A DNA stretch of 32,469 nt from an uncultured Synergistaceae bacterium (GTDB lineage Bacteria > Synergistota > Synergistia > Synergistales > Dethiosulfovibrionaceae): NCBI GenBank assembly GCA_902489135.1, contig CABTYW010000016.1, positions 1-32,469 of the forward strand, read 5' to 3'. The number at the start of each line of letters is the position of its first letter. The stretch's first letter is position 1. Positions 26,183 through 32,469 of this stretch are shown piece by piece. The notes under the pieces are model-generated. The model saw only the letters and a list, made by a program, of their open reading frames with translations, was not told the DNA's origin and searched no databases. Position numbers and translations under genes: made by a program.

Positions 26183-27820
26183 ATGTCGAGAAGTGAGATC
26201 ACGAAATCTGCCCTGGCCGCCTCCCTGCGCGAACTCATGAAAGAAAAAAGGCTCCATCAAATCACTATAAAAGATATCACTGCCCAGTGCAAAATTAGCC
26301 GGAACGCATTTTATTACCATTTTCATGATAAATATGACCTGGCAAGCTGGATTTTCTGTTCTGAAGCATTGCCCCTCATAGACAGCTCTTCTTCACTTGA
26401 AGGAAGTTGGAGAGGATTCATTGCACTGTGCCAGCATCTCCATAAAAACCGAGATTTCTATTCAGAAGTGTTCCATTACAAGGGACAAAACTCTCTGTTT
26501 GACACCCTTGAAAATATCTATTTCGAAATGATGAAGATTTATATCTCCAACGCTTGTCGTCAGATCAACAGTTATATCAATGAAGAACAGCAATCTGTTG
26601 TGGCTCGTATGTACTCTCACGCTTTTGCGGGCACTATTGCAGACTGGATCAAAAGCGGCATGCCCGTAGAAGAAATTTCCTGTTTTGAAAAATTAAATGC
26701 TATTAAACCAAAACTTTCTATCATGTTTCTCGGCATGGTAGAAGACAGGAAATATGCCAACTTCGAAAATACTCAGCAGAAACTCAATGCTCCCCATGGC
26801 GGCCCCTTCTCTCAGCTAAAGCAGCTGTTTTTCCCCTCTCCTCACACCCAAGAAGAAATTTATAACCAAAACACAGACAGCTCCCGCTTAAAATGTATGG
26901 ATCATTGTTGTTCCATCAGCAAAAAGCCTATCTCAATCAACCACAGCACCAAAGCTGCCTGTCAGTCTACCCCTGTCATTGATTACCATATTCCTGCGGC
27001 ACAGCGTGGCATCAATATGCTTCTCGCTAAATTTCATGGGAAGGAGTTCAGAAGCGAGGTTCCTATTGCCTATCCTCAGTCTCAGCCTGCCCCCGTATTA
27101 AAGAAAAAGCTCAGTGATGCATGCATTATGTTTATTACCGACGGCGGCCTTGTTCCCCGAGGCAATCCCGACAACCTTGTCCCTATTGACGCTGACAGTT
27201 TTTACGTCTACTCCTTTGAGAAAAAACACAGCCTCTTACCCGAAGACTACGAAATTAGCCATCAAGGCTATGAAAATCGATTTGTTCTTGAGGATCCCAA
27301 TCGGCTTATACCGCTTGACGCCGCCCGCATCGTTGAATTCTCAGGACAAATCGGCAAAATTTCTGAATTTTTCTATTCTACAACGGGAGTTATGGTTTCA
27401 GTAGAACAAAGCAAAAAGCTCGGCCAAAAAGTTGCTACTTCAGTGGCAAAGAGCGGGGTCGATGGCGTTTTTCTCATTTCTACCTGTGGTACAAGTACCC
27501 GCTGCGGTGCCTATATTGCCTCCTGCATTGAGCATGCAGGAATCCCCGTCGTGCATGTTACCAACCTTATTCAAATATCCGAAGGCATAGGCTGCAATCG
27601 TATCCTGCAAGGCAATAGCATCAATTACCCTTTTGGTCATCCCGATCTTTCCCCCACGCAAGAACGCATCTATCGCCTTTCTCTTTTCAAAAAAGGCCTG
27701 GAACTGATGAACACTGTGCCTAAAAAGAATTCCTGCCTTATTCTGTCTTTAGCGCCAGAAAGCGCTACTACGTACCTCCCCACTCTCCATTTGCGAGAGA
27801 CCTCTTGGCTCTGTCCTTGA
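26183..27820 (+). CDS. TetR-family regulator fused to a Cys-containing GrdB C-terminal domain
   Basis: This is one uninterrupted 545-residue frame. Residues 1-60 are a TetR DNA-binding domain (ITIKDITAQCKISRNAFYYH, FHDKYDLASWIF). Residues 60-190 resemble the TetR C-terminal domain of DhaS-like regulators (AGTIADWIKSGMPVEEI). A linker follows (about 190-260) with Cys 238, 242 and 243. Residues 262-520 are homologous to the second half of the neighbouring selenoprotein: IDYHIPAAQRGINMLLAKFH, ITDGGLVPRGNPDNLVP, ISHQGYENRFVLEDPNRLIP. The catalytic motif is STCGTSTRCGAY, with Cys435 replacing Sec and Cys441 present. The N-terminal half of GrdB is absent. The start codon follows AAGGAG. It probably regulates the preceding genes, using the GrdB domain to sense substrate or redox state; an enzymatic role is not excluded. 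Confidence 0.88.
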   Translation: MSRSEITKSALAASLRELMKEKRLHQITIKDITAQCKISRNAFYYHFHDKYDLASWIFCSEALPLIDSSSSLEGSWRGFIALCQHLHKNRDFYSEVFHYKGQNSLFDTLENIYFEMMKIYISNACRQINSYINEEQQSVVARMYSHAFAGTIADWIKSGMPVEEISCFEKLNAIKPKLSIMFLGMVEDRKYANFENTQQKLNAPHGGPFSQLKQLFFPSPHTQEEIYNQNTDSSRLKCMDHCCSISKKPISINHSTKAACQSTPVIDYHIPAAQRGINMLLAKFHGKEFRSEVPIAYPQSQPAPVLKKKLSDACIMFITDGGLVPRGNPDNLVPIDADSFYVYSFEKKHSLLPEDYEISHQGYENRFVLEDPNRLIPLDAARIVEFSGQIGKISEFFYSTTGVMVSVEQSKKLGQKVATSVAKSGVDGVFLISTCGTSTRCGAYIASCIEHAGIPVVHVTNLIQISEGIGCNRILQGNSINYPFGHPDLSPTQERIYRLSLFKKGLELMNTVPKKNSCLILSLAPESATTYLPTLHLRETSWLCP

Positions 27821-27916
27821 CAGACAACGTTCCCTACTCGCTCTGAGCTTTTATGCTAGTGACGCATTTTATTTTTAAGCGGATAAGCGGAAGGCGTCGT
27901 ACATAAACAAGAAAAC

Positions 27917-28123
27917 ATGGAAAAGGGCAACGGCGCATATGCTCCTTTAATGTATTCCCATCGATACGCTTTTTCGCTTGATATTTTGAATATTGAAATA
28001 CTCCGCATTTTATCAAAACATAATAGGTTACCGCAAGGTCACCAGCTACTTATCCATGAAAATTTTGTCTCGACTGCTGAAGAATTGGCAGCTTCGCATT
28101 GGGAAGGAGATATTCGCGCTTAA
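27917..28123 (+). pseudogene. Decayed IS30-type transposase remnant
   Basis: The plus-strand frame ends LLIHENFVSTAEELAASHWE followed by GDI. This resembles the conserved IS30 transposase stretch around IHERP...GHWEGD that begins the catalytic domain. The frame stops right afterwards, and the N-terminal helix-turn-helix is not recognisable. A VLDNG in the frame 28168-28494 may be a further scrap of the same gene. It cannot be active. It lies at the right border of the AT-rich island. The remaining bases from 27821 to 28427 hold nothing else that I recognise except the palindrome at 28336. Confidence 0.5.
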
Positions 28124-28335
28124 CTGAGACCTAGCATCAACGGCTACCAGGACAACTCCCCAAAAATTTGCGCCACATTGTCCCTGAAGCTTCAGCTCGG
28201 CATGTACTTCTTGCACACTTTCACAAAAAACATCAATATTCGCCAGTTATGCGTGTTCCCGTTCTCGACAACGGCAATACAGACTCGCTCAAATTCTCCG
28301 CCTGCCATAAGGCGTCACATCATCTCGCCGTACAC

Positions 28336-28377
28336 ACGCAAGCATCCCGCTCCGATATCGGAGCGGGATGCTTGCGT
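28336..28377. terminator. 42-bp perfect palindrome, probable secF terminator
   Basis: Positions 28336-28356 are the exact reverse complement of 28357-28377, centred on GATATC. As RNA it forms a very stable hairpin 51 bases after the secF stop codon. T runs are short on both strands. Confidence 0.6.
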
Positions 28378-28427
28378 TTCTCATATTCTGCCGCTTTGCG
28401 CTTGTACGATTTTACTGCCGAGCTCTG

Positions 28428-29306
28428 CTATTTTTCGGGCGAGCGCAGCTGCCACAGGTACAGGATGGAGGTGGTCACGCACACTGAGCTGTAGCCGCCG
28501 ACGACAATGCCGGTCATAATGGCCAGCGAGAAGCCGGCAAGGGTGGAACCGCCCCAGATGTAGAAGGCCAGCACGGGCAGGAAGGTGGTCAGCGAGGTAT
28601 TGATGGTACGGCCCAGGGTTCCGTTGATGGAAAGATCCATCAGGCTTTCCATGCCCAAACGGTTCAGCTTCGGCCAATTCTCCCGAACGCGGTCGAGGAT
28701 GATGATGGTGTTGTTCAGTGAGTAGCCGATGGTGGTCAGTATGGCGGCGATAAAGGTCATTCCGATTTCCACGTGAAGCAGGCTGAACAGTCCGAGAGTC
28801 AGCAGCGTGTCATGAATCAGGGCGATGACGCTGACGAGGGCGAAGCGGAAACGGAAGCGGAAGGTGATGTAAATCAGAATACCCAACAGCGCGATGGCTG
28901 AGGCGAAAATGGCCTGATTGCGCAGTTCCGATCCCACGGTGGGGCCCACCATTTCGAAGTTGACGAGCTTGACGCTTCCCTGATGAAGAGCGTCCACGGC
29001 GCCGACGATTTTATCGCGCAGCTGGTCGGGTGAAAGGTCGCTGCCGCCCTGCAGGCGAATGATGACGCCGGTGTCGCTGTAGGATTGGATCACGGCGGTG
29101 CTGTAGCCTACGGTGGACATGGCGGAGCGCACGTCGCCGACTTTGACTTTTTCGGGAAACTCCAGCTGGAGCATGTTGCCGCCGGTAAAGTCAATCCCGA
29201 GGTTAAAGCCGCGCACCAGCACCAGCGAAACGCTGGTGAGGACAAAGGCGGCGGCCACGGCGAGGAACGCTTTGTAATGGCGCATAAACTGGATTTTGGT
29301 TTTCAT
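28428..29306 (-). CDS. secF: Protein translocase subunit SecF
   Basis: SecF works with SecD to pull secreted proteins across the membrane using the proton gradient. The 292-residue protein begins with a basic segment and a first membrane helix, then the signature FNLGIDFTGGNMLQLEF. A periplasmic domain and five more helices follow, with TFRFRFRFALVSVIALIHDT and the conserved TTIGYSLNNTIIILDRVREN. The ATG at 29306 is preferred over a GTG three codons upstream because GAGG lies at a workable distance from it and too close to the GTG. It starts 15 bases after secD, forming yajC-secD-secF. Confidence 0.95.
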   Translation of the reverse strand: MKTKIQFMRHYKAFLAVAAAFVLTSVSLVLVRGFNLGIDFTGGNMLQLEFPEKVKVGDVRSAMSTVGYSTAVIQSYSDTGVIIRLQGGSDLSPDQLRDKIVGAVDALHQGSVKLVNFEMVGPTVGSELRNQAIFASAIALLGILIYITFRFRFRFALVSVIALIHDTLLTLGLFSLLHVEIGMTFIAAILTTIGYSLNNTIIILDRVRENWPKLNRLGMESLMDLSINGTLGRTINTSLTTFLPVLAFYIWGGSTLAGFSLAIMTGIVVGGYSSVCVTTSILYLWQLRSPEK

Positions 29307-29321
29307 GGTCTTCACCGCCTC

Positions 29322-30725
29322 TTACTTCCGTGCCCTAAAGGTTTGGCTGCCATAGGAGATCATGCTCTGAAGGAGTACGCGATTGACCACCAGAGCGCTG
29401 AACAGGCTGGCCATAATTCCGAGGGTCAGCGTCATGGCGAAGCCGCGGAGCGGTCCGCTGCCGTAGTAGTACAGCACGGCGGCCGCGATAACGGTGGTGA
29501 TGTTGGAGTCGAGGATGGTGGTCAGAGCGTTGCTGAATCCTGAGGTCAAAGCGGCATTGGGCGTTTTGCCGGCTTCGATTTCTTCGCGGAGGCGCTCGAA
29601 AATCAGGATGTTGCTGTCCACGGCCATGCCGATGGTGAGGATGATGCCGGCGATGCCGGGCAGGGTCAGCGTGGCGTTGAAGGCCATGAGGAGCGCAAAA
29701 AGCACCAGCATGGTGCTGCACAGCGAGATATCGGCGGTAATGCCCCAGACGCGATAAAACAGGATCATGAAGAAGAACACGGCGGCAAGGCCGATGGCTC
29801 CGGCGTACATGCCGGCATTGATGGAGTCCGATCCCAGAGAAGGTCCCACGGAGCGGTTCTCCAGAATTGAGACGTTGACGGGCAACGCACCGGCGCGAAG
29901 CATAATGGCCAGGCTTCGGGCCTCTTCGACGCTGAATCGGCCGGTGATCTGAGCGCGTCCTCCGGCGATGCGTTCGTTGACGCGGGGAGCGGAAATGACT
30001 TCGCCGTCAAGCACCATGGCCAGCTGCCTGCCCACGGTTTTCTCCGTGGCCTGCTCAAAGAGCTTGGCGCCTTCGCTGTTGAATTCCAGAGAGACGTCGG
30101 GCATTCCCAGCTGATCGTGGCCGGAGGTGGCGTTGCTAAGCTCGTTGCCGGTGAGCATGGGACGGTCGAGCAAATAAATTGAGCCGTTTGAATCGCCGGC
30201 GATCATCTGCCCTTCTTCGCCCTTAAAGGATTTTGCCTGCTCCAGAGCCTTGGCTTTGGAGTCTTCAAGCTGCTCTTTGTAGGCGTTCCACCGCGCCACG
30301 GCGGCGTTATACTCTTCGTCGTCGGCATAATTCTTCCGCTGTGCCTGGGGAGGGAGCGAGGCGGCGGTGTACAGCGTCCGCACCACGGGGCGGAATTCAA
30401 GAAGGGCGGTGCTGCCGATAAGCTTCAGGGCGGCCTGAGGGTCTTCAACGCCGGGCAGGTCCACGATCATTCGATCTTTTCCCTGTTTCTGAAGCGTGGG
30501 CTCGGTGAGGCCGTACTGATTGACTCGCTTCTCCAAAACGGTGCGAAGCCGGTCAAGACTGTCGGGCGTAAGCGGCACGTTCTGCGTTCCGCTGGCCTGA
30601 AGCACAATATGAGCTCCGCCGCGAAGGTCAAGTCCGAGGTTGACTTTGCCCCTGAAGACGACAAGAGCCGAAACTACGATGACGGTGATCATAAAGATCA
30701 GACGCCAGCGATCCTTTCTCAACAT
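29322..30725 (-). CDS. secD: Protein translocase subunit SecD
   Basis: The 467-residue partner of SecF has an N-terminal membrane helix, then VNLGLDLRGGAHIVLQ, the hallmark of SecD. A large extracytoplasmic domain follows (roughly residues 50-290, including RMIVDLPGVEDP and FSVEEARSLAIMLRAGALP). The membrane domain carries IILTIGMAVDSNILIFERLREE. It is shorter than the 600-residue E. coli protein because the periplasmic part is smaller, as in many other bacteria. The ATG follows GGAGG (CTGGAGGAATAGATT). It is co-directional with yajC (83 bases upstream) and secF. Confidence 0.96.
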   Translation of the reverse strand: MLRKDRWRLIFMITVIVVSALVVFRGKVNLGLDLRGGAHIVLQASGTQNVPLTPDSLDRLRTVLEKRVNQYGLTEPTLQKQGKDRMIVDLPGVEDPQAALKLIGSTALLEFRPVVRTLYTAASLPPQAQRKNYADDEEYNAAVARWNAYKEQLEDSKAKALEQAKSFKGEEGQMIAGDSNGSIYLLDRPMLTGNELSNATSGHDQLGMPDVSLEFNSEGAKLFEQATEKTVGRQLAMVLDGEVISAPRVNERIAGGRAQITGRFSVEEARSLAIMLRAGALPVNVSILENRSVGPSLGSDSINAGMYAGAIGLAAVFFFMILFYRVWGITADISLCSTMLVLFALLMAFNATLTLPGIAGIILTIGMAVDSNILIFERLREEIEAGKTPNAALTSGFSNALTTILDSNITTVIAAAVLYYYGSGPLRGFAMTLTLGIMASLFSALVVNRVLLQSMISYGSQTFRARK

Positions 30726-30808
30726 AATCTATTCCTCCAGAAAGAAGTTTTCCGTTCAAGACATACTGGGCAGACAGGAAAAACCGCTGCCCTGTATATC
30801 AGGAGTGA

Positions 30809-31252
30809 CTATTTCTTTTCCTCGTCGGCGGAAGCCGCAGGAGCCGTTTCCTCCGCCTTGGGGGTTTCGGTTTTTTCGGACTTGGCGGCAGGCTTGGGAG
30901 CTTCGGGAGTGATCTTGGTGGAGATGGAGCCCTTGAGCACGCGGGCCATGAGTCCCTCGGCGATTTCAACGATGACGCTGTCGTCTTTCACGTCGCGAAT
31001 GATGCCGAAAAAGCCTCCGGCGGTGATGATTTTATCGCCGCGCTGAAGGCCGTTCACCAGAGTATCGTGCTTCTTCTGCCGTTTCTTCTGGGGACGCAGG
31101 ATGAACAGATAGAAAATGCCGATGAAAATAATCAGCGGAAGAAAAGCTCCCAGGGCGCTCTGCTGGGCGCCTCCGGCGGCGGGAGCGTCAGCGGCGAAGG
31201 CCGCGGCGGCGGATGCGAAAAGGACGGTGAGCGCGGAAAGTGTAAGTTTCAT
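30809..31252 (-). CDS. yajC: Sec translocon accessory protein YajC with extended tail
   Basis: YajC associates with SecDF. The protein of 147 residues starts with a hydrophobic, alanine-rich signal-like segment (residues 1-20). A transmembrane helix follows (FLPLIIFIGIFYLFILRP), then the family motif RPQKKRQKKHDTLVNGLQRG and GDKIITAGGFFGIIRDV. The tail from about residue 115 is rich in Lys, Pro, Ala and Glu and is longer than in most YajC. The two hydrophobic segments are unusual, since typical YajC has one; the first may be a cleaved signal. AGGAGG precedes the ATG. A promoter just after rex can drive yajC-secD-secF. Confidence 0.92.
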   Translation of the reverse strand: MKLTLSALTVLFASAAAAFAADAPAAGGAQQSALGAFLPLIIFIGIFYLFILRPQKKRQKKHDTLVNGLQRGDKIITAGGFFGIIRDVKDDSVIVEIAEGLMARVLKGSISTKITPEAPKPAAKSEKTETPKAEETAPAASADEEKK

Positions 31253-31310
31253 AAAACAAACCTCCTTGAGAAAATGAGAAAATTTTTAGGGGCAAAAGCA
31301 TACGTGGCCT

Positions 31311-31340
31311 ATTGTAACACGCCCATGCGGCTTCCTACAA
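31311..31340 (-). promoter_or_regulatory. Promoter of yajC-secD-secF
   Basis: On the minus strand TTGTAG (31340-31335) and TACAAT (31316-31311) are 18 bases apart, directly after the rex stop codon. Transcription would start near 31304. Confidence 0.5.
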
Positions 31341-31345
31341 ACTCT

Positions 31346-32032
31346 TTATGCACGCTGTTTCCGTTTTTGTTCCGACGCCTTCAGCCTGAAAAGAAGTTTT
31401 TCAAGCTCGATGAAAATATCCACGTCCTTGATCTGTACTTCCGGCGGAGCGGTGAGCACGGCCGCCGAAAAGTTCAGCACGCCTTCGATGCGCCCCGTTT
31501 TGACGGCGGCATCGAGGATTCCCTGCGCCGCCTGCTGGGGTACCGACAGGATCAGGACGCTGATGTTCTTCTCAATGATCACCTTCGACAAGTCGTCGAT
31601 GTGGTAGCACATCTTGCCGGCATAGCTGTTGCCCACTTTTAATGGGTTGGAGTCGAAAACGGCGGTCACTTCATAGTTTTCGCTGAGAAAGGAACGGTGA
31701 TTTAAAAGGGCTTCGCCGAGGCGGCCGACGCCCACCAGGCCGATATGCCACATCTCGAAGGGAGCGAGGATGCCCGCCAGATCTTCCAAAAGCCGGCTGA
31801 CGTCGTATCCCACGCCGCGCTTTCCGAACTCTCCCAGATAGGACAGATCCTTGCGAACTTGACTGGACTTAATGCGCAGCATCTCGCCCATTTCTTTGGA
31901 TGAAACCACGGGGACGCCTTCGTCCACAAGGCGCATCAGCAGCCTGCGGTAGGCCACGAGCCTTCCCACGGTGGGATCGGTGATCTGTTCTTTTTTAGAA
32001 GGGATGGGGGACCCCAAATCGTTCACCTTCAT
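31346..32032 (-). CDS. rex: Redox-sensing transcriptional repressor Rex
   Basis: Rex represses fermentation and respiration genes and leaves DNA when NADH rises. The 228-residue protein has an N-terminal winged helix (VGRLVAYRRLLMRLVDEGVP and SSQVRKDLSYLGEFGKRGVG). A Rossmann NAD(H) domain with GLVGVGRLGEALLNH and the C-terminal swapped helix follow. Its ATG overlaps the eno stop codon in an ATGA arrangement, so it is coupled to the enolase gene, a sensible link between glycolysis and redox control. No clear Rex operator was found in the window. Confidence 0.95.
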   Translation of the reverse strand: MKVNDLGSPIPSKKEQITDPTVGRLVAYRRLLMRLVDEGVPVVSSKEMGEMLRIKSSQVRKDLSYLGEFGKRGVGYDVSRLLEDLAGILAPFEMWHIGLVGVGRLGEALLNHRSFLSENYEVTAVFDSNPLKVGNSYAGKMCYHIDDLSKVIIEKNISVLILSVPQQAAQGILDAAVKTGRIEGVLNFSAAVLTAPPEVQIKDVDIFIELEKLLFRLKASEQKRKQRA

Positions 32033-32469
32033 GCCCGACCGAAGCGAAAGGCGGAGATCCCGGCGTAGGGAGCCTCGCCGCCTAAAGCTTCTTCGATGCG
32101 CAGCAGCTGATTGTATTTGGCAATTCTGTCCATGCGGGCGGGGGCACCGGTTTTGATCTGCCCCGCGGCGGCTGCCACGGCGAGATCGGCGATGAAGCTG
32201 TCGTCCGTTTCGCCCGACCGGTGGGATATGACCCGGCTGTACCCTGCGTCGCGGGCCATGTCAATGACGTCAAGGGTCTCGCTCACTGTACCGATCTGGT
32301 TGAGCTTGATCAGAATGGAGTTGGCGGCGCCCAGGGAAATGCCTCTGCCGAGGCGTTCGGGGTTGGTGACGAAGAGGTCGTCGCCCACAAGCTGAATTCG
32401 GCTTCCCAGTTTGTCGGTCAGGACTTTCCAGCCGTCCCAGTCCTCTTCGTATGCCGCCTTCTGCTTGAA
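32029..32469 (-). CDS. eno: Enolase, C-terminal fragment (cut by window edge)
   Basis: The 146 visible residues are the C-terminal third of enolase, which converts 2-phosphoglycerate to phosphoenolpyruvate. The catalytic-barrel motifs are present: LVGDDLFVTN, the active-site lysine in ILIKLNQIGT, VISHRSGETDD, and GQIKTGAPAR. At the window edge the sequence FKQKAAYEEDWDGW stands where many bacteria have EDG followed directly by the DDW-like stretch, suggesting a small insertion in that loop. The 5' part lies beyond position 32469. The stop codon overlaps the rex start. Confidence 0.95.
   Translation of the reverse strand, partial: FKQKAAYEEDWDGWKVLTDKLGSRIQLVGDDLFVTNPERLGRGISLGAANSILIKLNQIGTVSETLDVIDMARDAGYSRVISHRSGETDDSFIADLAVAAAAGQIKTGAPARMDRIAKYNQLLRIEEALGGEAPYAGISAFRFGRA

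Noticed and set aside
32425..32469. Broken enolase at the window edge because the usual EDG-containing sequence is not seen
   Set aside because: The edge residues FKQKAAYEEDW more likely reflect a small loop insertion. All downstream catalytic motifs are intact and the frame is open.

Overview
The window looks like chromosomal DNA from an anaerobic bacterium, most probably of the Synergistota (a Pyramidobacter-like gut or oral organism). This is inferred from the very long RpoC with two large inserts, a GC-rich housekeeping backbone, and selenium-dependent reductase genes of the glycine/sarcosine/betaine reductase type. No 16S rRNA gene is present, so the taxonomic call is tentative.

Layout. 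(1) Positions 1-12884, all on the minus strand, hold the transcription/translation block. In the order of transcription it is tRNA-Leu(CAG), rpoB, rpoC, a long leader, rpsL, rpsG, fusA and the start of tuf. The usual rplKAJL genes are not next to rpoB. (2) Positions 13222-19351, also minus, hold tsaC/Sua5, tgt, tatD, a pyridoxal-kinase gene and metG, separated by clear promoters and terminators. (3) Positions 19447-21176 are a gene-poor boundary with several hairpins, one hypothetical protein and a decayed transposase. (4) Positions 21180-28130 form a visibly more AT-rich island on the plus strand: an MFS transporter, a GrdE-like protein, a GrdB-like selenoprotein with an in-frame UGA, a DsbA-family thiol oxidoreductase, and a TetR regulator fused to a second GrdB-like domain. 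A degenerate IS30-type transposase lies at its far end. (5) Positions 28428-32469, minus, return to housekeeping genes: eno, rex, yajC, secD and secF.

The island is the exciting part. The transporter probably imports a small substrate. The GrdE/GrdB pair resembles component B of glycine/betaine/sarcosine reductase, but the GrdE-like partner lacks the Asn-Cys site that would form the pyruvoyl cofactor. The last gene joins a TetR DNA-binding domain to the C-terminal, redox-active half of GrdB, with Cys where the enzyme has Sec. The simplest hypothesis is a self-contained, laterally acquired uptake and selenium-dependent reduction module, whose regulator senses the substrate or redox state with a copy of the enzyme's own active-site domain. 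The decayed transposases on both sides, the strand switch and the base composition support lateral acquisition. Substrate and chemistry cannot be read from the sequence.
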